Part shown: positions 15,930 through 25,058 of the stretch, piece after piece
Numbering within the stretch: the stretch's first letter is position 1
Layout of the letters: every line of letters starts with the position of its first letter
Assembly (NCBI GenBank): GCA_964628685.1
Contig: CAZVNM010000003.1
Coordinates: 124,001-188,000, forward strand
Reading direction: 5' to 3'
Origin: CALMEC01 sp964628685
GTDB lineage: Bacteria > Actinomycetota > Thermoleophilia > Miltoncostaeales > Miltoncostaeaceae
DNA length: 64,000 nt
The notes under the pieces: model-generated
Database searches by the model: none
The model's input: the letters and a program-made list of their open reading frames with translations, nothing else
Told to the model about the DNA's origin: nothing
Program-made: the position numbers and the translations under genes

Positions 15930-16543
15930 GGCCCCTTGAGCGCCACGCCCTCGCAGGTGTAGCGCACGGTCGCCTGCTCCTGGGCGTCGTTTGCCACGTC
16001 CCCCTGCAGGCAGGCACCATCCTCGCCCTTCGCGCGGACGATGATGCTGGTGGAGGTCGGATCGGCCACGCGCGTGCGAAGGTCCGCCACGGCCGTGGCC
16101 ACGGCACGCCCGGTCACCTGATCCGGCGCGAAGCCCGCGGCGCGCTCGGTCCCGGAGTCGAGGTCGCGCCAATCGCCGTTGCGGTAGACGAACGACCGGT
16201 ACCGGTCCGAGGTCGCGTCCACCGGGATGTACACGACGGCGTGGCGTTCGAAGACGCCGATCTGGGTGACGAGCTCCGACGGGAACTCCCGCTCGATGTC
16301 GGCGACCAGGCCGTCGTACCCCGCCGCCGTCAGCAGCTCGGGGGCATCGCCCGAAGCCTTGCGCGTCGCTTTCGTCACCGACCAGATGCCCACCGCCACG
16401 GCGGCGATCACGACGACGCCGATCGCGATGAGGATCAGCATCCGGGCGCGCCGCTGCATCCGCGTCATCTGCTCGCCGGGATCACCCGCCGCAGACGCGC
16501 CGTCGCGATCCGCGCGACGCGCGCGCTTGCCGGGGTTGGCCAC
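15926..16543 (-). CDS. single-pass membrane protein of unknown function
   Basis: A 205-residue protein with a basic cytoplasmic start (ANPGKRARRADRDG), a membrane helix at about residues 34-52 (MLILIAIGVVVIAAVAVGIW) and a ~150-residue outer domain containing FPSELVTQIGVFERHAVVYI, FVYRNGDWRDLDS and a C-terminal Cys pair (ACLQGD, TCEG). I do not recognise a named family; the outer part resembles small beta-rich extracytoplasmic domains. GTG at 16543 is chosen because a TACGCT -10 box lies six bases upstream; the open frame continues to 16684 but would cross the divergent promoter. It faces the first GT4 gene of the large glycan locus. Confidence 0.65.
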   Translation of the reverse strand: MANPGKRARRADRDGASAAGDPGEQMTRMQRRARMLILIAIGVVVIAAVAVGIWSVTKATRKASGDAPELLTAAGYDGLVADIEREFPSELVTQIGVFERHAVVYIPVDATSDRYRSFVYRNGDWRDLDSGTERAAGFAPDQVTGRAVATAVADLRTRVADPTSTSIIVRAKGEDGACLQGDVANDAQEQATVRYTCEGVALKGP

Positions 16544-16549
16544 GCGGGC

Positions 16550-16555
16550 AGCGTA
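16550..16555 (-). promoter_or_regulatory. -10 box TACGCT, leaderless start at 16543
   Basis: TACGCT on the minus strand six bases before the GTG at 16543. Divergent to the TAGGAT box at 16642 on the other strand. Confidence 0.5.
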
Positions 16556-16641
16556 CCGCCTCGCACGATCCCAGGACCACACGGCCGACCCGCCGCACGC
16601 GGCCGTCCCGGTGGGCTCGGTCCCAGGACCAGCAGGGGAAT

Positions 16642-16647
16642 TAGGAT
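16642..16647 (+). promoter_or_regulatory. -10 box TAGGAT, leaderless start at 16654
   Basis: TAGGAT six bases before the ATG of the first GT4 gene. The same bases could act as an AGGA ribosome site eight bases upstream, so the two readings cannot be told apart here. Confidence 0.45.
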
Positions 16648-16653
16648 GGACGA

Positions 16654-17727
16654 ATGACGCCGTCGGTCCTGTTCGACGCGACACCGCTCGCGCGGGGACA
16701 CGGGCAGCGGGGCATCGGTCAGGCGCTTCGGCACCTGATCGAGCACATGCCGCTCGCCGGGCGCCCCACCCTGCTCATCGTGCGCAGCCAGATCCCGCCC
16801 GCCGGCTTCCACACCCGTGAGTTTCGCTGGCCGCGGTGGCCCCTCAGCCGCATCCCCGACCCCTGGCCGTCGCTGCACCTGCACGACCATCTGCGAAAGG
16901 ACCCGCCCGGGCTCTTCTACGCGACGCAGCCGGAGCTCACCCCCGACCCGCACCTGGTGCCCACGGTCATCAACTGCCACGACCTGATCCCGCTGCACCG
17001 ACCGCTGCGAAACCCGCTTCACCGCCACGCCTACAGCACCTACCTGCAGCGGCTCACCCGCGCCAAGCGCATCGTGAGCGTGAGCCACGCCACCGCCGCC
17101 GACCTCACCGCCAGCCTGGGCATCCCCGCGAGCCGCATCGACGTGGTCCACCACGGTACCCCCGACATCATCGCCCCGCACGGCGCGGTGCCCGAGCGCC
17201 CCTACGTCCTCTACGGCAACAGCCTCGAGGCGCACAAGAACGCCGCCATGGCGATCGACGCCGTGGCCCGCACCCCCGACGTGGACCTGGTGATGACCGG
17301 CATGTGGAGCCGCCGCCGCCTCGAGGCGCTCAAGCGCCGTGCGGCGACCACCTCGGCTGCCGACCGCATCCACTGGCTGGGATACGTGGACGCCGCGCAC
17401 CTGGCGGCGCTTCGCCGCGGCGCGGTGGCGGTGCTGGTGCCGTCGCTCCTCGAGGGGTTCGGCTTCCCGGTGCTGGAGTCCCTCGCGGTGGGCACACCCG
17501 CCCTGGCCTCCGACATCCCCGCCCTGCGCGAGGCGGGCGGCGAGGTGGCCACCTACCTGCCCACAGACGATCCCGCCGCCTGGGCCGACGCCATCGCCGC
17601 CGCGCGCGACCCCGCCGAACGCGATCGGGTGGCCCACGAGGGGCCGGCACACGCCGCGGGGTTCTCGTGGCAGCGGGCCGCCGCCGAGACCGTGGCGTCG
17701 TGGCAGCGGGCGATGGCCGATGACTGA
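16654..17727 (+). CDS. GT4 glycosyltransferase
   Basis: First of a run of four plus-strand GT4 genes. The 357-residue GT-B protein should transfer a hexose-type sugar to a lipid-linked glycan on the cytoplasmic face. The N-terminal domain opens SVLFDATPLARGHGQRGIGQ; the C-terminal domain carries PYVLYGNSLEAHKN (donor-domain start, about residue 184) and EGFGFPVLE (EX7E, about 266). Length and motifs are complete. It overlaps the next gene by eight bases. The repeated VLF.D..P...G.GI opening is typical of mannosyl- or rhamnosyltransferases of polysaccharide loci, but the donor is not provable. Confidence 0.9.
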   Translation: MTPSVLFDATPLARGHGQRGIGQALRHLIEHMPLAGRPTLLIVRSQIPPAGFHTREFRWPRWPLSRIPDPWPSLHLHDHLRKDPPGLFYATQPELTPDPHLVPTVINCHDLIPLHRPLRNPLHRHAYSTYLQRLTRAKRIVSVSHATAADLTASLGIPASRIDVVHHGTPDIIAPHGAVPERPYVLYGNSLEAHKNAAMAIDAVARTPDVDLVMTGMWSRRRLEALKRRAATTSAADRIHWLGYVDAAHLAALRRGAVAVLVPSLLEGFGFPVLESLAVGTPALASDIPALREAGGEVATYLPTDDPAAWADAIAAARDPAERDRVAHEGPAHAAGFSWQRAAAETVASWQRAMADD

Positions 17728-18805
17728 GCCCGCCGCACCCCGGCGCACCGTCGTGATCGACACGCGCATGGCCCGCCGGCGCCGCACCGGGACCGCCACC
17801 TACATCCGCCGTCTCACCGAGGCGCTGGGCACCGTCGATCCGGACGACCTGCGCATCGTCACCGTCACAGGGCCCCCGCCGCTTCCGCGCCGAAACGCCG
17901 CCACGACGATCGGTAACCTGATCCTCGACCTCGCCTGGACGCACATCCTGCTTCCGCTGGCCGCACTCCGACACCGCGCCGCGCTGATCCATTCACCGTT
18001 CAACTGGGGACCCGCGCTCGCGCCGTGCCCGACCGTCACCACCGTCCACGACCTGGCCTGGGAGCGCGTGCCCGAGACCTTCCCCGCCTTCTTCCGACGC
18101 TACGCGCGCCTTGCCACCCGCATCACGGCGCGCCGCTCGACGCGCGTGATCACCGACTCGGCCGCCACCGCCCGCGACCTGACCGACCTCTACGGCACAC
18201 CGGCGGCCAGGCTGCGGCCGGTGCCGATCGGCATCCCCCCCGACGTCGCCCCCGACGACGGTCCGCGTGAACCGTTCATCCTGGCGGTGGGCGAGTTCGA
18301 GCCGCGCAAGCGCATCCTCGAGCTGATCGAGGGCCACGCCCGCTACCTGGAGGACGCCCCACCCGCCCCCGAGCCCTGCCGTCTGGTGGTGGTGGGGGCC
18401 GGCGGATCCCAGGAGGACGCCGTCCGCGCCGCGGCCGGGCCCTGGGTGACCCTCACCGGCTTCGTCGACGACGACACCCTCCACGACCTCTACCGGCGGG
18501 CGAGCCTGCTCGTCTACCCGTCCCGCTACGAGGGCTTCGGCCTGCCGGTGCTGGAGGCGATGGCCCACGGATGTCCGGCGCTCGTGGCGCAGAACTCGTC
18601 GCTGGTGGAGGTGGGCGGCGACGTCGCCATCCCGCTCGACGACCCGACGCCGGCGGGCATCGCCGCCGCCCTCACCGCGACGCTCGCCGACCGCGCGGCG
18701 CTGGCCGAGCGGGGACGGCGGTCGCGCGATCACGCGGCCACCTACGACTGGGACGGCGTCGCACGCCGCACCCTCGACGTCTACCGCGAGGCGATCTCGG
18801 CATGA
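17720..18805 (+). CDS. GT4 glycosyltransferase
   Basis: Second GT4 gene of the run, 361 residues. The N-terminal domain begins RTVVIDTRMARRRRTGTATYI, the central part has TVHDLAWERVPETFP, and the donor domain has ILAVGEFEPRKRI followed by EGFGLPVLEAMAHG with the EX7E pair. This pattern resembles GT4 mannosyltransferases of the WbdB/MtfB sort. The start ATG at 17720 lies inside the last codons of the upstream gene (eight-base overlap), so the two are translated together. All expected domains are present; acceptor and linkage unknown. Confidence 0.9.
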   Translation: MTEPAAPRRTVVIDTRMARRRRTGTATYIRRLTEALGTVDPDDLRIVTVTGPPPLPRRNAATTIGNLILDLAWTHILLPLAALRHRAALIHSPFNWGPALAPCPTVTTVHDLAWERVPETFPAFFRRYARLATRITARRSTRVITDSAATARDLTDLYGTPAARLRPVPIGIPPDVAPDDGPREPFILAVGEFEPRKRILELIEGHARYLEDAPPAPEPCRLVVVGAGGSQEDAVRAAAGPWVTLTGFVDDDTLHDLYRRASLLVYPSRYEGFGLPVLEAMAHGCPALVAQNSSLVEVGGDVAIPLDDPTPAGIAAALTATLADRAALAERGRRSRDHAATYDWDGVARRTLDVYREAISA

Positions 18806-18845
18806 TCACCCAGACCGTCGCCCTGACGAGAACGTGGTCCCGCGC

Positions 18846-19913
18846 ATGAGGGTGGGCGTCGACTGCCACATGGTGGGCCAGCCCCGCGCCGGCGATGCGG
18901 GCAACGCGCGCTTCCACACCCTGCTCACGCAGGCGCTGCACGCGACCTGCGGGCCCGGCGACACCGTGACCGCCATGGTCTCGCACGACTGCGCGCCCCC
19001 CATCATCGGCCCCGGTCCCGACACGGTGCACGTGCCCGACCACAACCTGCGCCGGCTGCTTCGCGACGCCCCCAGGGCCCTCGCCGCGACCCGCGCCGAT
19101 GCCGCCGTCTTCAGCTACATCATCCCGCCGCGCGCCGGCTGCCCCACCGTGGTGGTGGTGCACGACGTGGTCTTCCGCCTGCGTCCCGACTGGTTCAGCC
19201 TGCGGGTGCGCGGGCTTCTGGGGACGCTGGTGCCCCGGTCGCTGGAGCGTGCGGCCGCGGTGGTGTCGGTGTCCGGCAGGAGCCGCGCCGACCTGATCGA
19301 CGCGTTCGACGTCGACCCCGCCAAGGTGCACGTGGTGCCCAACGTGCCGGCGCCCGCCTTCCACCCGGCCGAGGGCGCCGCCGCCCGCGTGCGCGCGCGC
19401 TTCGGCCTTGATCGCTACTGCCTGTTCGTGGGTGACGTCCATCCGCGCAAGAACCTGATCGCCCTCGCCGACGCCGTGCAGCTGGTGGGCGACCGCGACC
19501 TGCGCCTGGCGGTGGTGGGTCGCGCCGGCCACATGGGCGAGGCGATCATCCGCGAAAGCGGCGGCGTGTGGCTGGGGCCGATGGGCGACGCGGAGCTCGT
19601 GGACCTCTACTCGGCCGCGACCGTCACCTGCTATCCCTCGCTCTACGAGGGCTTCGGCCTGCCGGTGGTGGAGGCGCAGGCCTGCGGCAGCCCCGTGGTG
19701 GCGAGCAACCGCGGCGCCATCCCCGAGGTGGCCGGTGACGCCGCCATCCTGGTGGAGCCGGTGCCCGCCGCCATCGCCGACGGCATCCGCGCGGCCCTCG
19801 AGCCGGCCACCGCCGACCGGCTGCGCGAGGCCGGCCCACGGAACGCCGCCCGCTACACCCTCCAGGCCATGGGCGACGCCGGCTGGGACGTGCTGCGGGC
19901 GATCGACCGATGA
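18846..19913 (+). CDS. GT4 glycosyltransferase
   Basis: Third GT4 of the run, about 355 residues. It opens MRVGVDCHMVGQPRAGDAGN, has VVVHDVVFRLRPDWFS in the acceptor domain, LFVGDVHPRKNLIAL at the start of the donor domain and EGFGLPVVEAQACGSP with EX7E. I start it at the ATG 18846; a GTG in frame at 18834 is also possible and adds four residues. There are 40 bases between it and the previous stop, without an obvious promoter. It very probably works on the same glycan as the two genes before it. Confidence 0.9.
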   Translation: MRVGVDCHMVGQPRAGDAGNARFHTLLTQALHATCGPGDTVTAMVSHDCAPPIIGPGPDTVHVPDHNLRRLLRDAPRALAATRADAAVFSYIIPPRAGCPTVVVVHDVVFRLRPDWFSLRVRGLLGTLVPRSLERAAAVVSVSGRSRADLIDAFDVDPAKVHVVPNVPAPAFHPAEGAAARVRARFGLDRYCLFVGDVHPRKNLIALADAVQLVGDRDLRLAVVGRAGHMGEAIIRESGGVWLGPMGDAELVDLYSAATVTCYPSLYEGFGLPVVEAQACGSPVVASNRGAIPEVAGDAAILVEPVPAAIADGIRAALEPATADRLREAGPRNAARYTLQAMGDAGWDVLRAIDR

Positions 19914-19928
19914 GCCCGTCGTCGCCTT

Positions 19929-19963
19929 CGCGCAAGCCCGGTGTCAGGCACGCGGCTTGCGCG
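19929..19963 (+). terminator. hairpin between GT4 genes
   Basis: Perfect 10-bp inverted repeat (CGCGCAAGCC at 19929-19938, complement at 19954-19963) around a 15-nt loop that can pair further through GTG/CAC. It lies 16 nt after the stop of the third GT4 gene and 30 nt before the next ATG. It could be a terminator or attenuator; no U-tract. Confidence 0.4.
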
Positions 19964-19992
19964 CACCCCGTCCCCACCCCGGAGACCGGCCG

Positions 19993-21096
19993 ATGAGGAT
20001 CGCCCTGGTCGGCACGCGCGGCATCCCGGCCGCCTACTCCGGGTTCGAGACCGCCGTCGAGCACCTGGCCCGCCGCTTCACCGACCGCGGTCACGAGGTG
20101 ACGGTCTACTGCCGCCCCCACATGACCGACCGGCGCGAGACCCATGCCGGCGCCCGCCTGGTACACCTGCCGACCGTGCGCAACAAGTACCTGGACACGC
20201 TGGTGCACACCGCGGTCTCGACGGCCCACCTCACCACGCGCGCACGACCCGACGTCGCCATCTACTTCATCGCCGGCAACGCGCCGGTCGTGCCGTTCGC
20301 ACGGCTGGCCCGCATCCCGAGCATCCTGCAGATCGACGGCATGGACTCCCAGCGCGCCAAGTGGCCGGCCGCCGCCAAGGCATACCTGCGCGCCGCCGAG
20401 CGATTCTCCCCCCTGGCCGCCACCGTCGCCGTCACCGACTCGCAGGCCGTGGCCGACGATTTCTTCGCCCGCTACGGCCGGCGCATCGAGGCCATCCCCT
20501 ACGGCGCCGAGCTCACCGATCCCGGCGGGACGGCCACCTGCGACCGCCTGGGTGCCACCCCCGGCCGCTTCATCCTCTTCGTCGGGCGTCTGGTGCCCGA
20601 GAACAACGCCCACATCCTCATCGACGCCCATCGCCGGCTCAACCGTCCCGACTGGCCCCTCGTGATCGTGGGCGACGCCCCCTACGCCGACCGCTACATC
20701 ACCGAGCTCAAGAACGCCGCCGGCCCCGATGTGCGGATGCCCGGCTACGTCTTCGGCGACGGCTACGCGGAGCTCGTGCACCGCGCCGGGATCATGTGCG
20801 CCCCCACCGAGGTGGGCGGCACCCACCCGGTGATCACCGAGGCCCTGGTGGCGGGCGCCTGCCTGGTGACGAGCGACCACGCCCCCAACCTGGAGGTGGT
20901 GGGCGACGCCGCCGCCACCTTCCGGCTGAACGAGGGGGCCGAGGACCTGGCCCAGGTGCTGGCCGCGCTGATCGACGACCCGGACCGACGCGCCGACCTG
21001 TCGGCGCGGGCCGCAGCGCGCGCCGCCGAGCGCTTCAGCTGGGACGCGTGCGCCGAGCGCTATCTGGAGATCGCGGAGTCGATCCGGCGTGGGTGA
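19993..21096 (+). CDS. GT4 glycosyltransferase with DUF1972-type N-terminus
   Basis: A 367-residue GT-B enzyme whose N-terminus MRIALVGTRGIPAAYSGFET is the hallmark of the DUF1972 group, which includes rhamnosyltransferases of polysaccharide loci. Other marks are QIDGMDSQRAKW, FILFVGRLVPENN at the donor-domain start, and PTEVGGTHPVITEALVAG near residue 275 in the EX7E place. ATG at 19993 is preceded by a hairpin and 79 nt of non-coding DNA. It is the last plus-strand gene of this run and faces a minus-strand operon. With Rmd in the same locus, D-rhamnose is a possible donor sugar (inference). Confidence 0.9.
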   Translation: MRIALVGTRGIPAAYSGFETAVEHLARRFTDRGHEVTVYCRPHMTDRRETHAGARLVHLPTVRNKYLDTLVHTAVSTAHLTTRARPDVAIYFIAGNAPVVPFARLARIPSILQIDGMDSQRAKWPAAAKAYLRAAERFSPLAATVAVTDSQAVADDFFARYGRRIEAIPYGAELTDPGGTATCDRLGATPGRFILFVGRLVPENNAHILIDAHRRLNRPDWPLVIVGDAPYADRYITELKNAAGPDVRMPGYVFGDGYAELVHRAGIMCAPTEVGGTHPVITEALVAGACLVTSDHAPNLEVVGDAAATFRLNEGAEDLAQVLAALIDDPDRRADLSARAAARAAERFSWDACAERYLEIAESIRRG

Positions 21097-21114
21097 GGTG
21101 GTTCGTGATGGGCG

Positions 21115-21801
21115 TCATACATGGCCGGCGGCCAGAACCACCGCTTCCGCTGCGCGGGCGCACACCTCGTCGAACGACGGCTGAGCCGCCGCGACTCGGG
21201 CACCGCGCACGGCGAGCGCGTTGGCGATTGCCGGGTTGGCCTGGACGAACGCCGTGGCCTCCACCGCCTCGAGGACTGTGCGCGCCATCAGCGCACCACC
21301 CCGTGCAAGAACATGGTGAGACGCGGTACCGGGCAGCGCCACCACCACGTGACCGTCGGCCCACGCGCCGAGTGCATCGAGCAGCGGTGTGATCCCCACC
21401 CCCCAGACCCACGTGACTCCGGGCAGGTCGGGGGTTTGCCTCGCGGAGACCAAGTCCACGGCGTCGCGCGCACGATGAGGAGGGTTGGGTGCATCGAACG
21501 TGCCTCGAAGTCCAGCCGACCATGCCGGCAGACCGCACACCACCAGTTGGGCGTCCGAACGCGCGACCTCGCCGATGAGCGCCCACTCAGCCTCGTCGAA
21601 CACCACGACGGTCGCGGCCTCTGAGAGGGCGAGCCGCTGAAGATCGCTGCGACCGTCCGGACCGATCAGTGGTGCATACGGAACCTCAGGGTCGCCGGCG
21701 CGGAACCGGACGTGACCTCCGCACACCCGTCGCACCCCTCGCGACAGCTCGCGCGAAAACGCGCGCAGCGTGTCGTTGGCGAGTTCAGGCGTGCTGCTCA
21801 C
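21115..21801 (-). CDS. half-size GT-B-like protein, function unknown
   Basis: A 228-residue protein. Its middle and end resemble the donor half of GT4 enzymes (ATVVVFDEAEWALIGEVA, LVVCGLPAWSAGL, and GGALMARTVLEAVEATAF, where an EX7E-like block would be), but the N-terminal acceptor domain is missing and the conserved Lys/Glu pair is not intact. GTG at 21801 overlaps the previous stop as GTGA, so it is coupled to a complete GT4. It could be a regulatory partner of that enzyme, or a decayed transferase. It is the last gene of a minus-strand operon that starts with the ABC exporter permease. Confidence 0.55.
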   Translation of the reverse strand: MSSTPELANDTLRAFSRELSRGVRRVCGGHVRFRAGDPEVPYAPLIGPDGRSDLQRLALSEAATVVVFDEAEWALIGEVARSDAQLVVCGLPAWSAGLRGTFDAPNPPHRARDAVDLVSARQTPDLPGVTWVWGVGITPLLDALGAWADGHVVVALPGTASHHVLARGGALMARTVLEAVEATAFVQANPAIANALAVRGARVAAAQPSFDEVCARAAEAVVLAAGHV

Positions 21802-22856
21802 ACAAGACCCCGGAGGTGGTCCATCAGACGTTCGGTGACCGACGCCTCCGAGTGGAACGCCAGTTGTTTGACGCGCCCGTCGGCCAGCCGGTCGCGCAGA
21901 CGGCGGTTCTCGATCACCTCGACCACGGCCTCGGCGACCAGTGACGGAGGCTTCGCGTCCAGAAGCAACGCAGCCTCGCCAGCGGTCCACGGAATCGCCG
22001 ATGATGCATAGGCGACGATCGGCAGGTCGTAGTGCATCGCCTCGACCAGCGGCACACAGAAGCCTTCGTGGTCCGACAGGCACAGAAAGATGTCCGCATC
22101 GGCGTAGGCGGTCGCCATCCGGCGGTCGCTGACCGAGCCGAGGAAGCTGACCTGGTCGTACAGGTCGAGATCGTGGACCAGCTGTCTGCAGTAGCGCTCG
22201 TAGAGTGACGCGCCACCCCAGGAACCGATGTGGGTGAGGTGGGCGTCCACACCGACGTCCTTCAGCGCGTGCATCGTCATCACCAGGTGGTGGATGGCTT
22301 TGTTCGGCACGCCGCGCCCGACGAACAACAGCTCGATGCGACGTGAGCCGCGACGGGCGGACGGCAACGGTGCGGGAAGCGGGGGGCGCAGTATGCCGAC
22401 CACCGCCGGATCCGGGAACCCCAGCTCGGTGAGCTCCCGCGCATTGTAGTCCGAGTCGGCGCTGGACGCGTCGACCTGGTCGGCCAGCTCGCCCAGTCGA
22501 CGCCGCCCCATGGCGCAGACCCGCGCCAGACCCGGGGTCCACTCCCACAGGAGTTCCGCGGGCGTGATGTTGTGGTATCCGATGGCGCTGCGATCGGCGC
22601 GTTCCAGGACGTGGTCGATCGACTCGCTGGCGATCGAGTAGTGCAAGAGCGCCAGGTCGCCCGGGCGTGCAACATCGTCCCACCGGGTCGCGGGATGCAC
22701 CATCGAGCGCAGGTCCTCATGGACGAAGCGCATGTCGGCGAAGATCTCGCAGCGGATGCCCATGCGGTGCAGCACCTGCTGCTCCTGCAGCACGTGGTTG
22801 GAGATCGCGTCCCAGGGGGCGAACCCGGTGGTGACGATGTGGGCCGCGCCGCTCAT
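21798..22856 (-). CDS. GT4 glycosyltransferase
   Basis: A 352-residue GT-B enzyme. It opens AAHIVTTGFAPWDAISNHVLQ and carries IGYHNITPAELLWEWTP in the acceptor domain, ELLFVGRGVPNKAIHHLV at the donor-domain start and EGFCVPLVEAMHYDLP with EX7E. This 'YHNITP' pattern is found in glycosyltransferases of ABC-transporter-dependent O-antigen loci. ATG at 22856 overlaps the stop of the gene before it (ATGA) and its own stop overlaps the next GTG. A frame extension to 22904 exists but would overlap the upstream gene more. Confidence 0.9.
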   Translation of the reverse strand: MSGAAHIVTTGFAPWDAISNHVLQEQQVLHRMGIRCEIFADMRFVHEDLRSMVHPATRWDDVARPGDLALLHYSIASESIDHVLERADRSAIGYHNITPAELLWEWTPGLARVCAMGRRRLGELADQVDASSADSDYNARELTELGFPDPAVVGILRPPLPAPLPSARRGSRRIELLFVGRGVPNKAIHHLVMTMHALKDVGVDAHLTHIGSWGGASLYERYCRQLVHDLDLYDQVSFLGSVSDRRMATAYADADIFLCLSDHEGFCVPLVEAMHYDLPIVAYASSAIPWTAGEAALLLDAKPPSLVAEAVVEVIENRRLRDRLADGRVKQLAFHSEASVTERLMDHLRGLV

Positions 22857-24043
22857 GCCCACTCCTCGAGCGCGCCCAGGATCCGCGTGCGCACCGCATC
22901 CCATGAGAACTCCGACCGCACGTACGCCCGGCCCGCCCGGGCCAGGGACTCCCGCAGCGCTGGGTCACGCACGATCGCATCGAGCGCAGCGACGAAGGTG
23001 TCCTCGTCCTCGAACCACAGCCCGCCATCCGAGTCCTCACAGTGCGTCCGCAGCACGTCTGACTCAGCGTTGACCAGGGCCGCCGTACCCGCCAGCCACG
23101 ACTCCAACAGGACCATCCCAAGGCTCTCCAACCGCGACGGATGGATGAACACCGACGCGCCGGCATAGGCCGCCGCCATGTCGGCGTCGTCAACGAAGCC
23201 CAGGTCGATGACGTGCGGGGCGATCTCCTCGGGGATCGGAAGCTCGCCCGACCCCATGAGCGCCAGCGGCGGAGCGTCCGGATTGATGCGACGGTACGCC
23301 CCATAGTGCGAGAAGAGCATCGGCACACCCTTGGCGATCTCCCGGCGGCCCGCGTACAGCAGGTATCCCGGCTCGATGGCACGTGCACCACAGAACGCCC
23401 GTACCGAGCCCTCGGACGGCAGCGGACGGTCCGCGTAACCCACGCCACCCAGCGCCCACGTGCCCGTGGGTGCCAATCGCTCGAAGAGGCGCGCCTCGCC
23501 CACCGAGTTGAGCAGGCAGCCGCGCACCCCGGACAGGATCGACCGGACGAGCGGGGTCCACGCGTAGGCCTCGTCGTGTACGCAGGGGATGGGGGCGCAA
23601 CGTTCCGGCCGGCTGACCGCAGCCCAGTAGGTGGTGCCTAACAGGTACGGGATCGGGAGGATCCAGTCGTAGCGGGACCGATCGTCGATCAACCGCTGGA
23701 TCCCCGGCGACCAGACCGAGTTGGCCATCCATTCCAACTGGTCCGCGTACGTCTGCGGTGCGTTCAGGTCGATGCCCGCGTGCAGCGACAGCCACCGATC
23801 GTTGTCACGGCGTGTCTCGACGTTGAACCGACGGACCGTCACGCCATTGATCCGCTCCTCGCCCTGGGGGAGGGTGTTCTGCCAGGTGAAGTGGTCGAGC
23901 GCGCACGTGGTGAGCACCTCGACGTCCACGCCGTGCGCCGCCAGGTTCTCGGCCTGGAGCCGGCAGAGGGTCTCGGCGCCTCCGACGACGCCGGGTCCAT
24001 ACCGCGGGACGACGAACGCGATCCGCGGGTTAGACCCTGGCAT
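22853..24043 (-). CDS. GT4 glycosyltransferase
   Basis: A 396-residue GT-B enzyme. The N-terminus reads RIAFVVPRYGPGVVGGAETL, the same kind of opening as the truncated GT4 at the left edge of the window. The donor domain has YLLYAGRREIAKGVPML and LESLGMVLLESWLAG with EX7E. ATG at 24043 overlaps the end of the upstream gene by 14 bases; the open frame up to 24091 lies wholly inside that gene and is less likely. Length is somewhat above average because of a ~40-residue insertion with LNAPQTYADQLEWM in the acceptor domain. Confidence 0.9.
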   Translation of the reverse strand: MPGSNPRIAFVVPRYGPGVVGGAETLCRLQAENLAAHGVDVEVLTTCALDHFTWQNTLPQGEERINGVTVRRFNVETRRDNDRWLSLHAGIDLNAPQTYADQLEWMANSVWSPGIQRLIDDRSRYDWILPIPYLLGTTYWAAVSRPERCAPIPCVHDEAYAWTPLVRSILSGVRGCLLNSVGEARLFERLAPTGTWALGGVGYADRPLPSEGSVRAFCGARAIEPGYLLYAGRREIAKGVPMLFSHYGAYRRINPDAPPLALMGSGELPIPEEIAPHVIDLGFVDDADMAAAYAGASVFIHPSRLESLGMVLLESWLAGTAALVNAESDVLRTHCEDSDGGLWFEDEDTFVAALDAIVRDPALRESLARAGRAYVRSEFSWDAVRTRILGALEEWA

Positions 24044-25019
24044 GCACGATGTAGTGGCGCGAACCCCGCGCCGGTCCGTCCGTCCCCTCATCGGGGTGCT
24101 CGATCTCGACCGCGGTCAGACCAGCCGCGGCCAGCGAACGCGCAACGACCTCAGCGGGAACCGCGCGCCGCGGAAAACCCGCGTCGGTCACCACGTCGGC
24201 GACGACGTCAGGAGAGTCCGGCTCCCGCCCCACGACGGCCACGATGCCATCGTTCCGCACGGCCCGAGCCGCCTCCTCGCCCAGTGCGTCGATGTACCCG
24301 AGGGTGACCCGCTCGACCACGTCGAGGATGACGAGGCCGCCAACGGCGTCCTCCGCCAGCCGCTCCACGGCGACCATCGGGTCGAGTAGCGAAATCCGCT
24401 CCGAGGCGGACTCCGAGAAGCCACCGTGGTGCGCCTCGACGCCGGAGACACCATCGACGTCCAACAGGCCAACGTCACCGACCCCGATCTGCAGCACGGG
24501 TGCCGCGCCGCCGAGGATCACGCCGAGTCGCGCTCGCAGCGCGTCGCTGCCCGCGAACCGGGTCGGCTCCGCCGCGAGGCGCCGCACGTCGTCGTCGCGC
24601 GTTCCCCCCCGGGCATCAGCACCCCCGAGGGCGGCGACCTGACGCTTGAGCGCGGCGACCTCACGGCTCAGGTCCGACACGTAGCGCAGGAGGGCGACGT
24701 TGAACTCGCTCATCTCCGAGTACATCCGCAGAAGCGGCTCGCTCGTGCCCGCCACGAGCTTGCGCTTGACCTTCGACACCACCGGACCGATGACCGGCTT
24801 GTTCGATGGTCCGACGTTCATGTCCGGCAGCTTGGTCGCGAGGTCACGCAGACGCTCCACATCGCGTGACTCGATGGGTTCGTCGGTCACGCGGTCCATC
24901 ATCAGCTCATCGATGGAGTAATGGCCCCGCGCCTTCTTCTGGGCGACCCTGGTGCGAAGGCTCTCCATCAACGCCGCGACATCGATGGTCTCGTCCGTCG
25001 TCGTGCGATCCTCGCTCAC
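24030..25019 (-). CDS. degenerate methyltransferase-like protein of ABC-type glycan locus
   Basis: A 329-residue protein. Residues 10-110 are helical and polar (MESLRTRVAQKKARGHYSI, VERLRDLATKLPDMN), followed by a coiled coil around 108-132 (LSREVAALKRQVAALGG). The C-terminal part from about residue 165 has the shape of a Rossmann methyltransferase (VLQIGVGDVGLLD as a weak motif I, then GGLVILDVVERV and AARAVRNDGIVAVVG), but the GxGxG loop and the acidic SAM-binding residues are poorly kept. Such N-terminal coiled coil plus methyltransferase proteins terminate and measure chains in Wzm/Wzt systems (WbdD). It may be inactive or a chain-length scaffold. It follows the permease gene by 39 nt. 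Confidence 0.55.
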   Translation of the reverse strand: MSEDRTTTDETIDVAALMESLRTRVAQKKARGHYSIDELMMDRVTDEPIESRDVERLRDLATKLPDMNVGPSNKPVIGPVVSKVKRKLVAGTSEPLLRMYSEMSEFNVALLRYVSDLSREVAALKRQVAALGGADARGGTRDDDVRRLAAEPTRFAGSDALRARLGVILGGAAPVLQIGVGDVGLLDVDGVSGVEAHHGGFSESASERISLLDPMVAVERLAEDAVGGLVILDVVERVTLGYIDALGEEAARAVRNDGIVAVVGREPDSPDVVADVVTDAGFPRRAVPAEVVARSLAAAGLTAVEIEHPDEGTDGPARGSRHYIVHARV

Positions 25020-25058
25020 AGACGCATGCTCCTGACTTCCATGGCGTACCGAGCGACC

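Noticed and set aside
16543..16684. Longer N-terminus for the single-pass membrane protein
   Set aside because: It would cross the promoter of the divergent GT4 gene and is out of keeping with the TACGCT box six bases before GTG 16543.
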